The position numbers and the translations under genes are program-made. The notes under the pieces are model-generated. The model did no database searches, was not told where the DNA came from, and saw only the letters and a program-made list of their open reading frames with translations. Shown here in pieces: positions 18,347 to 27,093 of a stretch of 64,000 nt of DNA. This DNA is from Halostella pelagica (GTDB lineage Archaea; Halobacteriota; Halobacteria; Halobacteriales; Natronoarchaeaceae), in NCBI GenBank assembly GCA_005954745.1, contig CP040678.1, positions 2,480,001 through 2,544,000 on the forward strand, given 5' to 3'. Position 1 is the first letter of the stretch; each line of letters begins with the position of its first letter.

Positions 18347-18411
18347 CGGCAGAGTACCCCGGCCGATCCCTTTTTACGAGGGAGGACCGTATCACAGATA
18401 CCGAGATTCTC

Positions 18412-18807
18412 ATGAACGGAAATACGCCGTACGCTGGGAACCCAGGTATGACCCAGGCTGGCAAGCGTGCCACGGCTGATCTCCCCGAACTGACACAGGA
18501 TCAGCGACGCGCACTACGTCAGGACGTCTCCCGTATCGCGGCGCGAACGCGGGAATATCTCCCCAGCGAGTACATCGTCGACTCCGAAATCTCTCACGGG
18601 TCCGGCGGCCCACAGGCGACCGTCGCCGTCCGTCCGCCGGTCGGCCACCCCGTCTCCGCCGGATTCACCCCCGACCAGGACGACCTCGACGGCGAAGACC
18701 TCATCGCCGCGGAGGACCGCAACGAAGTCGCCCGCGGTCTTGCCGCGAGTGCCGCCCTGCAGGTCAAACAGGCCATGCAGGAGGGCGTGACGCCGACCGC
18801 GCGGTAG
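18412..18807 (+). CDS. Conserved haloarchaeal protein (DUF5811-like)
   Basis: A 131-residue acidic soluble protein beginning MNGNTPYAGNPG. A helical first half (LTQDQRRALRQDVSRIAARTREYLPSEY) is followed by a beta-rich part and a C-terminal helix rich in Ala and Gln. No catalytic motif. A TATA-like CTTTTTACG at about 18369-18377 lies some 40 bp upstream. Assignment to DUF5811 is from memory of the start pattern. Confidence 0.7.
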   Translation: MNGNTPYAGNPGMTQAGKRATADLPELTQDQRRALRQDVSRIAARTREYLPSEYIVDSEISHGSGGPQATVAVRPPVGHPVSAGFTPDQDDLDGEDLIAAEDRNEVARGLAASAALQVKQAMQEGVTPTAR

Positions 18808-18988
18808 ATTAGTCCCTTTTGCGAGGAGAGAACGCGTCGTTTAGCGGTCGCGTCGTTAGCGTGTACTGATGGCCGGGAGCGCAGCGACCGAGGCGGGACG
18901 CAGTGATCTTGGTCGAGCTATTGCCGAGCCTCGAGAAACCGGCGCTCCGCGCCGTGTTTCCTGTCGCGTAGCGCAAAAGATCGTCGCG

Positions 18989-20791
18989 TTACTTGCCCCA
19001 GAACGGGTCCCGCTTTCGCTGCTTGTCCAGGTACTGCTGGAGCGCCTCGAACTCGTCGGCCGGAATGTCGTCGGAGAGTTCCTGTTCCAGTATCTTGGCG
19101 TGTTTCTCGGGGAGTTCCACCCAGAGCTCGTCGCCCTCGTGGATCTGGCGGCCGACAGTGGGGCCGTCGATGGCCACGCTGACGCGGTCGCCGCGGCGGG
19201 CCTCGTCGACGTCCTCGCCCTGCTCCTGAATGCCTTTGATCTGGCCGATCCTGTCGGGCTCGTTCCCCTCGAACAGGACGACGCGGGAGTTGTTCTTCAC
19301 GGTGCCCGAGACGACCTCGACGCCGACGACCGCGGGGTCGTTCTGGCGGAAGGTGTGGTCCGGGAGGATCTGGAACCGCGCGGGACGAGTGATGTTTTCG
19401 AGGACGGTCTCCTGTTGAGCCTTCTCGATCTCTTCGACGTACTCCTCGTACTCCTCGATGAGTTGATAGATGACGTCGCTTGTGAAGAGATGGACGTCGT
19501 CGCGTTCCGCCTGGTCTTCGGCGTCGTCGAGCACGTCGACGTTGAAGCCGAGGAGGGTGCGGTGTTTGTCCTCGTCGGCGGTGTCCGCGACGCTGATGTC
19601 CCGCGGTGCGACGTCGCCGACCTCGGCGCGCATGATCGGGACCTCGGCCTCTTCGAGGGCGTTTGCCATCGCTTCGAGGCTACCGAGCGTGTCGGCTTTG
19701 ATGACGACGCCCTCCTCGCCGGTGCTGACGGCGATGTCGGAGAGTTCCTCCTGGACCTCGCCGATGACCTCGTCCACGTCGCGGTCGCGGACCACGCGAA
19801 CCGGCGCGCCGGCCATCGCCTCGTCCAGGTCGGGCGCGGCGATCTTCACGCCTGACGCGGCAGAGATGGAATCGACCGTGTCGAAGCGGCTCTCGGTGCG
19901 GATCTCGGCGAGCGGGCGAGGTTTCAGCAGCGCGCGGACCTCCGTGACGATAGGTTCGTTCTCGCCACCGATGACGACAGTGTCGTTCTCGCTGACCGTG
20001 CCGTCGTAGAGGACGACGTCTATCGTGGTGCCGAACCCCTTCTCCTCTTTGACTTCGAGGACGGTGCCGACGCCGGGGCCTTCCACGTCGATCTCCATCG
20101 CCTCTTTCATGTAGCGCTGGGAGAGGCCCATCATGACGGTGAGGAGGTCGGGAACGCCCTCGCCGGTCATAGCGCTGACCGGGACGACGCCGACGTTGTT
20201 CTGGAAGTTCTGGACCCGCCAGTACATGTCCGCGGAGAAGCCCTCGTCGGAGAGGTTACCGATGATCTCGTAGAGGCTCTCGTCCAGGTCCGAGCGGACG
20301 CGGTCGCTTTGCTGGTCGTAGGTCTGCTGGATCGGGGTGTCCTCGTTGGGGTTCCAGCCGGGGACCGTGTCGATCTTGTTCGCGGCGACGATAAAGGGGG
20401 TCTCCGAGCGCTTGAGGATGTCCAGCGCTTCGAGCGTCTGCGGTTGGAAGCCGTCGTTGACGTCGACGACGAGGATGGCGATGTCGGCCAGCGCGCCGCC
20501 GCGGGAGCGCAGCGTCGTAAAGGAGTGGTGCCCTGGCGTGTCGATAAAGAGCAGTCCGGGCAGGTCGAAGTCGTCGGGATCGACGAGTTCGCCGGCGATC
20601 TCCGAGATGACGTCGAGCGGAACGGCCGTCGCGCCGATGTGCTGTGTGATCGCCCCGGACTCGCCCTCGATGACGGCGGAGCCGCGGATCTTGTCGAGCA
20701 GGCTGGTCTTGCCGTGGTCGACGTGGCCCAGGACGGCGACGATAGGAGTACGAAGGGATTCTGACGGGTCGCGTGTATCGGTATCAGACAT
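18989..20791 (-). CDS. infB: Translation initiation factor IF-2 (aIF5B)
   Basis: A 600-residue GTPase. G1 is GHVDHGKTSL near residue 20, G3 DTPGHHSF near 82, G4 NKID near 140, followed by domains II, III (around 340-460) and IV. No N-terminal extension, as usual for archaea. It promotes ribosomal subunit joining. ATG 20791 (MSDTDTRDPSESL) is taken rather than a start 16 codons upstream whose extension is basic. A possible 35-residue ORF lies just upstream at 20852-20959. Confidence 0.95.
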   Translation of the reverse strand: MSDTDTRDPSESLRTPIVAVLGHVDHGKTSLLDKIRGSAVIEGESGAITQHIGATAVPLDVISEIAGELVDPDDFDLPGLLFIDTPGHHSFTTLRSRGGALADIAILVVDVNDGFQPQTLEALDILKRSETPFIVAANKIDTVPGWNPNEDTPIQQTYDQQSDRVRSDLDESLYEIIGNLSDEGFSADMYWRVQNFQNNVGVVPVSAMTGEGVPDLLTVMMGLSQRYMKEAMEIDVEGPGVGTVLEVKEEKGFGTTIDVVLYDGTVSENDTVVIGGENEPIVTEVRALLKPRPLAEIRTESRFDTVDSISAASGVKIAAPDLDEAMAGAPVRVVRDRDVDEVIGEVQEELSDIAVSTGEEGVVIKADTLGSLEAMANALEEAEVPIMRAEVGDVAPRDISVADTADEDKHRTLLGFNVDVLDDAEDQAERDDVHLFTSDVIYQLIEEYEEYVEEIEKAQQETVLENITRPARFQILPDHTFRQNDPAVVGVEVVSGTVKNNSRVVLFEGNEPDRIGQIKGIQEQGEDVDEARRGDRVSVAIDGPTVGRQIHEGDELWVELPEKHAKILEQELSDDIPADEFEALQQYLDKQRKRDPFWGK

Positions 20792-20851
20792 AGCTAGCCA
20801 CCGGAGAAGGTTCTTGTGTAGGACTACTCTGCGCACCATTTAAGCGTATCG

Positions 20852-20959
20852 TCATCGGTCCCCCGGGACACGGGAGCGGCCGCTCACGACGGCGGCGTCG
20901 GCGACCACGGCGAACGGTACCACCAGAGCGAGCCAATCGCCGGTACTCAGCCCCGCCAT
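20852..20959 (-). CDS. Possible small hydrophobic peptide upstream of infB
   Basis: ATG 20959 opens a 35-residue frame starting MAGLSTGDWLALVVPFAVV, a single hydrophobic helix (about residues 8-25) with an Arg-rich tail. It ends 61 bp before the IF-2 start. It could be an overlooked membrane micropeptide or a translated leader. The only evidence is composition and position. Confidence 0.3.
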   Translation of the reverse strand: MAGLSTGDWLALVVPFAVVADAAVVSGRSRVPGDR

Positions 20960-21095
20960 GTTCGTACGTGACAATAAGATCGTGAATAAACGTGCAGGTC
21001 GATCGGCGTACGAGACACGAATCTAACATGTCTGCAGGGTCCGGAGCGTCAGACGGCCCGTGGCGTTTATAGTTCATTAGTTGAAAAGGGATGGT

Positions 21096-21341
21096 ATGTC
21101 CGGCATACTCGCCGAAAACCTCTCCGGGAAAGCTGTCATGGGGTCTGACGGCACTGAACTCGGAATGCTGTACAACATCACGATGGACCTTCGTACGGGC
21201 GAACTCGACAATATCGTCATCGACCCGACGGAGGACACGCCGACCCGTAGCATCGATCTCGAAACCGACAGTGGCGGCCGATACCGCGTTCCGGTGTCGC
21301 GCGTCCAGGCAGTGAAAGACTACATCGTCGTCCAGCGGTAA
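21096..21341 (+). CDS. PRC-barrel domain protein
   Basis: An 81-residue single PRC-barrel: LSGKAVMGSDGTELGMLYNITMDLRTGELDNIVID is the classic beta-barrel start, and RVPVSRVQAVKDYIVV ends it. Free-standing PRC-barrels are common in archaea and probably bind RNA or partner proteins in RNA maturation. Its stop directly abuts the Nob1 start (21342), so it is likely co-translated with that 16S rRNA processing nuclease, which supports an rRNA-related role. TATA-like TTTATAG lies about 30 bp upstream, giving a nearly leaderless start. Confidence 0.85.
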   Translation: MSGILAENLSGKAVMGSDGTELGMLYNITMDLRTGELDNIVIDPTEDTPTRSIDLETDSGGRYRVPVSRVQAVKDYIVVQR

Positions 21342-21806
21342 ATGTACGTTCTCGATTCGTCTGCGTTCATCAACGAGTATCACACCGACGAACAGATGGC
21401 AACCATCCCGATGGTCCGGGAGGAACTCGAAGACGAGAGCGCCTACCGGTTCGACGCGATGGAGGGGTCGGGGATGCACATTCACATTCCGGGCGACCAG
21501 ACGACGGAGAAAGTCCGCCGGGCCGCACGGGAACTCGGCGACCTGGCCGAACTCTCCGACACGGACGTTCGCCTCATCGCGGCCGCGTTCGAACTCGACG
21601 GGACGCTCGTAACCGACGACTACGCGATGCAAAACGTCGCCGAACGGTTGAACGTCCAGGTGGACGTCATCGCACAGGACGGTATCACAGAACAGCGTTC
21701 CTGGCAGTTCCAGTGTCAGGGTTGCGGGCGCGAGTTCGACGACAACAAGGACCGCTGTCCTATCTGCGGCAGTTCACTTTCGCGGAAGAACCCATCGAAC
21801 GCGTAG
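21342..21806 (+). CDS. nob1: Nob1-type rRNA endonuclease
   Basis: A 154-residue protein. The N-terminal PIN domain has acidic active-site residues in VLDSSAFINEY (Asp5), the DTDVRLIAAAFELDG stretch and VTDDYAMQNVA. A C-terminal zinc ribbon (CQGCGREF...CPICGSSL) covers about residues 124-146. Nob1 cuts the 3' end of pre-16S rRNA. It is co-transcribed with the PRC-barrel gene. A small ribbon-helix-helix gene converges 4 bp beyond the stop. Confidence 0.92.
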   Translation: MYVLDSSAFINEYHTDEQMATIPMVREELEDESAYRFDAMEGSGMHIHIPGDQTTEKVRRAARELGDLAELSDTDVRLIAAAFELDGTLVTDDYAMQNVAERLNVQVDVIAQDGITEQRSWQFQCQGCGREFDDNKDRCPICGSSLSRKNPSNA

Positions 21807-21809
21807 CGG

Positions 21810-21962
21810 TCATCCGTCCGGCCGCTGGTTCTCGGTCCGTTCTAACCCCTGTTCGATCAGCTGCCGCAGAACCTCCTCCTCCGTGAGACCGTACTCGCGG
21901 GCGAGCGACTGGACGCGCTCGCCGATGTCGTCCTCGCAGACGATGGAGTACTGTCTGACCAT
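21810..21962 (-). CDS. CopG-like ribbon-helix-helix protein
   Basis: A 50-residue protein starting MVRQYSIVCEDDIGERVQSL. A short beta strand is followed by two helices (IGERVQSLAREYG and EEEVLRQLIEQGLER), the ribbon-helix-helix pattern of CopG/Arc repressors and antitoxins. No toxin gene is adjacent. Its start is about 45 bp from the stop of the CPBP protease gene (22009), so it follows that gene on the same strand. Confidence 0.72.
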   Translation of the reverse strand: MVRQYSIVCEDDIGERVQSLAREYGLTEEEVLRQLIEQGLERTENQRPDG

Positions 21963-22008
21963 AGACCTGTTTGACCGACGATTAGAATAAAACCCTGTCA
22001 GACGGCCG

Positions 22009-23193
22009 TCAGACGATCAGCCCCGGCGCGTACCCGGATATCTCGACGTAGAGCAACGCGAACTGAACGGCGTTCAGGGTTCCGTGGATGAACGCCGGAA
22101 CGAGAACGTTGTCGGAGAGCGCGTAGAACGCGCCGAGCACCAGCGAGAGCGTGAAGATGGTCGCGAGACTGCCGATGACGCCCGGCGTGAAACCGCCGTA
22201 GGCGGGAATGTGGACGGACGCGAACACCAGGCTTGCGACGACGATAGCGGCCGGGCGGGAGAACGCGTCGTACATCGACTTCTGGACGATGTTTCGGAAC
22301 AGCAACTCCTCGCCCGGTCCGATGATCAGAAACGACACCGGGATGAGCAAAAGGAGGATGTCGGCGTTCCCCTGCCGGGCCTGTTCGACGGTGGAGTGGC
22401 TGGAAGAGGGGACGCCTATCAGTTGCAGGGCGTAGCTCAGGCCGATGAGGCCGCCGAAGATAACGACGATCCCGAGGACGGCAAGGCCGACATCTCGGGC
22501 GGAGGGGACTCGGAGGTCGAGGAAATCGATCTCGCGGTCGGAGAGACGGATGTAGGCGAGCGCGGTCACGCCGGTTCCGATACCCAGTCCGAGCGCGCCG
22601 ACGAGTTGCTGTCGCATCGCCGTCATCTCCGACCAGACAGTGAGCCAGAGGACGAGATAGACCAGAAGCGAGGCGACGTTGAGCGCCAGGTAGCCGAGAA
22701 ATCCGACGCCCGAACTGACGACCGTCGTTCGGGTCATGCTGGTGAGGCGGTCGTCGGAGATGGCGAGCCAGTCGGCGACCGCCGCGAGGACGCCGCCGAT
22801 GCCGCCGACGATGACGCCGAACGAACTGATATCCAGTATCGAAAGGCCGAACGCGAGGTCAGCGGTCGGCGTCCCGCTGACGAGCGCGTACCCGCCGACT
22901 CCGACTGCCGCGAGACTTGCGACCGCGGCGATGGGGGCTGCGAGTCGCCGGTCCAGCACGTCGTACCGCCGGGCGAAAAAGGCACCAGCCGCGATAGCTG
23001 CGACGGCGACACCGAGCGACGTGACCGTCACTGCGCCACCGAGCGAACCGATCGACACGTCGTCGGCAACGCCGTCGATCAGCAAGAGCGATGCCGCGAA
23101 TAGCGCGATTCCCGTGAGCGAGGCCCCGATGTCCGACGCGAGCGACTCCTCGGACCCGCTCGCGTAGTCGCTCGGGGCTGCCGTATCGTCCAT
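22009..23193 (-). CDS. CPBP family intramembrane metalloprotease
   Basis: A 394-residue polytopic membrane protein with about ten hydrophobic segments. The CPBP (Rce1/Abi) catalytic motifs are present: GPGEELLFRNIVQKSM near residue 293 (EExxxR) and FASVHIPAYG near 325 (FxxxH). Prokaryotic members process membrane proteins or peptides; targets are unknown. It starts at 23193, 37 bp downstream of the stop of the phosphoglucose isomerase gene on the same strand. Confidence 0.85.
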   Translation of the reverse strand: MDDTAAPSDYASGSEESLASDIGASLTGIALFAASLLLIDGVADDVSIGSLGGAVTVTSLGVAVAAIAAGAFFARRYDVLDRRLAAPIAAVASLAAVGVGGYALVSGTPTADLAFGLSILDISSFGVIVGGIGGVLAAVADWLAISDDRLTSMTRTTVVSSGVGFLGYLALNVASLLVYLVLWLTVWSEMTAMRQQLVGALGLGIGTGVTALAYIRLSDREIDFLDLRVPSARDVGLAVLGIVVIFGGLIGLSYALQLIGVPSSSHSTVEQARQGNADILLLLIPVSFLIIGPGEELLFRNIVQKSMYDAFSRPAAIVVASLVFASVHIPAYGGFTPGVIGSLATIFTLSLVLGAFYALSDNVLVPAFIHGTLNAVQFALLYVEISGYAPGLIV

Positions 23194-23230
23194 GTCCAGG
23201 TATTCGTGTCCCGAAAGTAAAGCCCTCCCC

Positions 23231-24523
23231 TTACTCGATGACGAGCCGCTCCTTCTCGGCCACCGCCTCGGCCTCCTCGAAGCGTCCGCCCCCCAGCAGT
23301 CCGCGGGCCGCGCGCTTGCCCCACTCGACGGCCGGCTGGACGAACGTGTCGACGTTGTACAGTTCCCCCGCCAGCACGCAGGCGGCCTCCATGCCGTACA
23401 GCAGTTCGCCCAGGCCGCGTTCGTCGACGCGGTCGAGTTCGACTCGAACCGACGGGCGGCCGGCGGCGGCGAGGCTGGCCTCGGTCGCCTCGAACTCGGC
23501 GTCTAGCAGTTGACCGAGCGAGGACCCCCCGAGATACGACAGGCCCTCAAGGTCCGTCTCGGGGATCGCGCGGTCCTCGCGCTCGCGTGCCCGTACCATC
23601 GTGACCATCTTGTCCCGCGGCCCGGCGCGGTACAGTTGCAACTGCGAGTGCTGGTCCGTCGCACCGAGGGCGCGGGCCGGGGTCTGCCCAAGCCCGTCTT
23701 TCCCGAGGCTCTCGGCCCACAACTGGGCGAACCACTCGGCGTAGGTCTCCAGCGATTCCGCGTACGGCATCACGGCGTTGACCGACGCACCGCGCTGGTC
23801 CAGCGCATACGCGCCGGCACCGTAGGCGTACGCAGGCGACTCGAACAGCGACCCCGAGAGTCGGTTGGCTTCATCGCGAGCGCCGTCGAGGATGGCTTCG
23901 ATGTCGTGACCCCGGATGGCGGCCGATGCCAGCCCGACCGTCGAGAGCGCAGAGAACCGGCCGGGGACGCCCGCAGGAACGTCGAGCGCCGGCAGGTCGT
24001 GTTTCTCGGCGAGGCGTCGGAGCGGCCCCTCCTCGCCGGTGGTGACGAAGGTTCGCTCCGTCCAGTCGACGCCGGCACGCTCCATCGCGTCGCGGACGAC
24101 CAGGAAGTTCGACAGCGTCTCCGCCGTCGTGCCGGAGCGCGAGACGGCGTTGACGACGGTAGCGGACAGGTCGAGCGAGCCGAGGAGCGAAGCGACGCGC
24201 TCGGGGTCGACGTTGTCGAGGACGTACGAGTCGACGCCGGATTCCAGCGCGTCGGCGATCGTCGCCGCGCCGAGGGCGCTGCCGCCGATGCCGACGGTGA
24301 GTATGGCCGCGGGGTCGTCGAACCGGTCGACGGCCGCTCTGATCGCGTCCGGGTCCGCCGTCTCGGGCAAGTTAAGCGCGGCGTAGCCGTGGTCGGCGTC
24401 GGCGCGGCCCGCTTCGATCCGCTCGTGTGCCGCCGCGACATCATCGTCCAGTCGTTCCAGCGCCTCCCGGGAGACGCCTGGCGAAGCTACCGACGAGAGC
24501 GCGTTGCCGAGGTCGACGTACAT
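23231..24523 (-). CDS. pgi: Glucose-6-phosphate isomerase
   Basis: A 430-residue PGI of the bacterial/haloarchaeal type with two SIS folds: VGIGGSALGAATIADAL near residue 75 and NAVSRSGTTAETL near 125. The catalytic Glu region is NGxxQ-like DKMVTMVRARERED, with the closing helix EWGKRAARGLL near 410. It interconverts glucose-6-P and fructose-6-P for gluconeogenesis and the semi-phosphorylated pathway. ATG 24523 is chosen; the frame upstream overlaps the divergent membrane protein gene and is not protein-like. Confidence 0.92.
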   Translation of the reverse strand: MYVDLGNALSSVASPGVSREALERLDDDVAAAHERIEAGRADADHGYAALNLPETADPDAIRAAVDRFDDPAAILTVGIGGSALGAATIADALESGVDSYVLDNVDPERVASLLGSLDLSATVVNAVSRSGTTAETLSNFLVVRDAMERAGVDWTERTFVTTGEEGPLRRLAEKHDLPALDVPAGVPGRFSALSTVGLASAAIRGHDIEAILDGARDEANRLSGSLFESPAYAYGAGAYALDQRGASVNAVMPYAESLETYAEWFAQLWAESLGKDGLGQTPARALGATDQHSQLQLYRAGPRDKMVTMVRAREREDRAIPETDLEGLSYLGGSSLGQLLDAEFEATEASLAAAGRPSVRVELDRVDERGLGELLYGMEAACVLAGELYNVDTFVQPAVEWGKRAARGLLGGGRFEEAEAVAEKERLVIE

Positions 24524-24574
24524 ACCCGTGATCCCGCCGCCACGGTATAAGTCAGTACCGCGTCGTTTATTCCG

Positions 24575-25129
24575 ATGTCGCCCCAACCGCCGGCAATGCC
24601 AGACGCTGACGAGGAGCGGACGTACGGCGGCCTGCCGGGAGCGTTCCCCTACGCCTTCCGGTCGAGCGATTCCCGGGTGTTCCGGAGCTACGCCGTCGTC
24701 AGCGCGCTGGTGACGGTCGGCGTCACGCTGCTGCTCGGCCTGGCGCTCGTCGTCCTGATCGGTAACACCGTCGGCGGAGCCGGCGGGTCGCTCACGCTCT
24801 CGCGCTCGTTCTACGTCCTCGTCGGCCTGCTCGTCGTCGTTCCGATGGTCGCGCCGGTGCTGCTCGTCGCCCGACGACACCGCCGCACGCGGAGCGAGAC
24901 GCGGTACGACCGCCGCCTCGCGGCCGCCGGGTACCTCTTTCTCGCGTCGCTGTACGCGGGCCTCGTGATCACCGTCCCGCCGTCCCAACAGACGCCGGCC
25001 TCCGGCCCGCTCGCGCCCGTCGTCGACGCCATGTACGCGCTTCCGGGGATGGCCGGCATCGTTCCGCCCCTCGTCGCGGCGCTTCTCATTGGCCTCGTCC
25101 ACTGGCGGTCGGACGATAGCGGTCACTGA
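24575..25129 (+). CDS. Conserved four-helix membrane protein
   Basis: A 184-residue protein with four transmembrane segments (about residues 40-65, 80-100, 118-137 and 160-177) and an N-terminal soluble stretch containing YGGLPGAFPYAFRSSDSRVFRSY. No functional motif recognised. It is divergent from pgi. ATG 24596 (MPDADEE) is an alternative start: GGTATAAG at 24544 favours 24575, while TTTATTCC at 24566 favours 24596. Confidence 0.75.
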   Translation: MSPQPPAMPDADEERTYGGLPGAFPYAFRSSDSRVFRSYAVVSALVTVGVTLLLGLALVVLIGNTVGGAGGSLTLSRSFYVLVGLLVVVPMVAPVLLVARRHRRTRSETRYDRRLAAAGYLFLASLYAGLVITVPPSQQTPASGPLAPVVDAMYALPGMAGIVPPLVAALLIGLVHWRSDDSGH

Positions 25130-25255
25130 AACGGTTGACACGCTGATCGCATCGCTGTCGTGCGAGCAGGTGTGCAGTGACTGTCAGTGACTGCTATAGG
25201 GCGTTTCCGTACCGCGACCGACACGAGCAAAAACCCCGCGAGCGTACCACCGGCC

Positions 25256-25729
25256 ATGTCGGAGAAAACCGGAACGTTCCTCGTCACGCACGCGGACGAG
25301 GAGTCGGCCGTGTTACGCAACGTCGAAGACAGCCAGGTTCACACGCTGTCGTCGAACCCGGGCATCGAGGAAGAGGAGGTCCTCTCGGCGACCATCGCGC
25401 CGGACCCGCCGCTGGAGGTGACGTGGAAGGTGATCGACGTCGGAGAGCGTCGGACGGTCGAACTGGTCGACAGCGACCTCTCGCCGACCGCGCAGGCGAT
25501 GGAGATCGCAAAGAGACAGGACGTGGGAGAACTGGCCCGCGAGGAGCGGGCCGGCACCGGCGAGATACACGTCCTTACGGTCCCGGAAGGCACCGCCGAC
25601 GAGGCCGCCGCGGACGTGCTCGACGACGAGGCGACGCTCGCCCGGGCCGCCCGCCTGGACGCCGTTCGCGTCGAAGTCCGGTCGGACGACGACGCCGGCG
25701 TGGTGAACGTCCGCTACCTGCCCGACTAG
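25256..25729 (+). CDS. Conserved haloarchaeal protein (DUF5812-like)
   Basis: A 157-residue, very acidic soluble protein starting MSEKTGTFLVTHADEESAVLRN. The first 75 residues form a beta-rich module with HTLSSNPGIEEEEVLSATI, followed by a helical linker and a ferredoxin-like second half (EIHVLTVPEGTADEAAADVL). No active site is obvious. ATG 25256 fits the family start. The gene converges with 25726-26043, the two stop regions overlapping by 4 nt. Confidence 0.75.
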   Translation: MSEKTGTFLVTHADEESAVLRNVEDSQVHTLSSNPGIEEEEVLSATIAPDPPLEVTWKVIDVGERRTVELVDSDLSPTAQAMEIAKRQDVGELAREERAGTGEIHVLTVPEGTADEAAADVLDDEATLARAARLDAVRVEVRSDDDAGVVNVRYLPD

Positions 25730-26043
25730 GCGTTCGGCCCGCCCGCGCTCTGGATGCGCCAGTTCCCCTGAATGCCGCAGGCCTCGCGGACGGTGAACTC
25801 GACGGCCGTCCCGTCGCCGATCCGTTCGGGGCCGTCTATCTCCTCGACCCGAAGCGGCACGTCCAGTTCGCTCCCGCAGCAGCCGGTGCCGACGAACTCC
25901 TCCCAGACGTCGCCGACCGCGACCTCGTCGCGAGTCTTCCGCAGGAACGCGCGAAACGACGGTTTCTCGACCTGAAACCGACCCCAGTCGCTCAGGTCTT
26001 CGGGGTACGAAACGACGACCTTGCTCGCGGTGTCCCGGCTCAT
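25726..26043 (-). CDS. Conserved haloarchaeal protein, Cys-containing
   Basis: A 105-residue soluble protein, mostly beta-strand, with a Cys pair in GTGCCGSELDVPLRVEE and a lone Cys in EACGIQGNW. The three cysteines could bind a metal, but no known zinc motif is complete. The ATG at 26043 (MSRDTASKVVVSYPED) is chosen over upstream in-frame starts whose extension is basic. No functional context: it faces the DUF5812-like gene and is divergent from secF. Confidence 0.7.
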   Translation of the reverse strand: MSRDTASKVVVSYPEDLSDWGRFQVEKPSFRAFLRKTRDEVAVGDVWEEFVGTGCCGSELDVPLRVEEIDGPERIGDGTAVEFTVREACGIQGNWRIQSAGGPNA

Positions 26044-26232
26044 ACTGTCGGATACGTTCTCGACCCGTTTAGACGCTCGGCCGGTGCGTAACCGACCAAC
26101 CGACTGAGCGTTTCGGCCGTGGTCGTATCGACAGAACGCCGCGATCACCCGGTCGTGTTAACCGCTCACAGACCGCAGGAGGGCGTTTTCGAGATAAGAA
26201 AGCTTATTCGGGACGGATACGGATTCGCGGCC

Positions 26233-27093
26233 ATGGTAGAGATCGAAGTACCGGAGATCGATTACACCCGGTACACGAATCGCCAGTTGGCGGCCATCCC
26301 TCTCGCCGTTCTCGCGGTCGCGCTGGCGATCCTTCTCGGGTGGTATCTGTTCACTGGGGCGCCCGTCGACCCCGGCACTGCGTTCACTGGCGGGGCGGAA
26401 CTCACGATTCAGACGGATCAGTCCGAAGACGCAATCCGTACGGCGTTCGACCAGGAACCGTCGAACGTGCGGTCGATCCGCGGCGAAGAGGACACGTATA
26501 TCGTCGAGTTCCCGCCGTCCGACATCGGAGCTCTGGAATCCCAGGCTGACGACGCGGGCTTCGAGGTCCTCTCTAGTTCCTCGACGTCGCCCAGCTTCGG
26601 ATCTCAAGCTCAGACCGAGGCGCTGTACGGCGTCGTCATCGCCTTCGTCGGAATGAGCGTTCTCGCGTTCGCCTTCTTCCGAACGTTCGTCCCCAGCATC
26701 GCTATCGTCATCTCCGCGTTCAGCGACATCGTGATCCCGCTTGCACTGATGAACGTGTTCGGGATCGATCTCACGCTCGGGACTATCGCCGCACTCCTGA
26801 TGCTCATCGGTTACAGCGTGGACTCAGACATCCTGTTGAACAACCACATCCTGCGACGGTCCGGCGAGTTCTACGACAGCACCTATCGTGCGATGCGGAC
26901 CGGTGTGACGATGACGCTCACCTCTATCTCCGCGATGGCGGTGATGGCCATCGTGGCCACGCTGTTCGGGATCGACCTGCTCAGCGACATCGGTCTCATC
27001 CTCGTCTTCGGGCTCACCGCGGACCTGATGAACACGTACATGCTCAATCTTAGCCTGCTTCGATGGTACAAGTTCGAGGGGGTCGCTCGATGA
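26233..27093 (+). CDS. secF: Protein translocase subunit SecF
   Basis: A 286-residue membrane protein. TM1 (about residues 20-42) is followed by an extracellular domain (45-130) and five C-terminal helices. The SecF signatures GGAEL after TM1 and GYSVDSDILLNNHILR near residue 200 are clear. With SecD it uses the ion gradient to help Sec-dependent export. TATA-like AAGCTTATT lies about 30 bp before the ATG. The last four bases overlap the secD start (ATGA), so the two are translated together; the archaeal order F then D is the reverse of E. coli. Confidence 0.95.
   Translation: MVEIEVPEIDYTRYTNRQLAAIPLAVLAVALAILLGWYLFTGAPVDPGTAFTGGAELTIQTDQSEDAIRTAFDQEPSNVRSIRGEEDTYIVEFPPSDIGALESQADDAGFEVLSSSSTSPSFGSQAQTEALYGVVIAFVGMSVLAFAFFRTFVPSIAIVISAFSDIVIPLALMNVFGIDLTLGTIAALLMLIGYSVDSDILLNNHILRRSGEFYDSTYRAMRTGVTMTLTSISAMAVMAIVATLFGIDLLSDIGLILVFGLTADLMNTYMLNLSLLRWYKFEGVAR

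Noticed and set aside
21810-21962. Antitoxin of a toxin-antitoxin system
   Set aside because: Ribbon-helix-helix only; neighbours are Nob1 (convergent) and a CPBP protease, neither a usual toxin partner.
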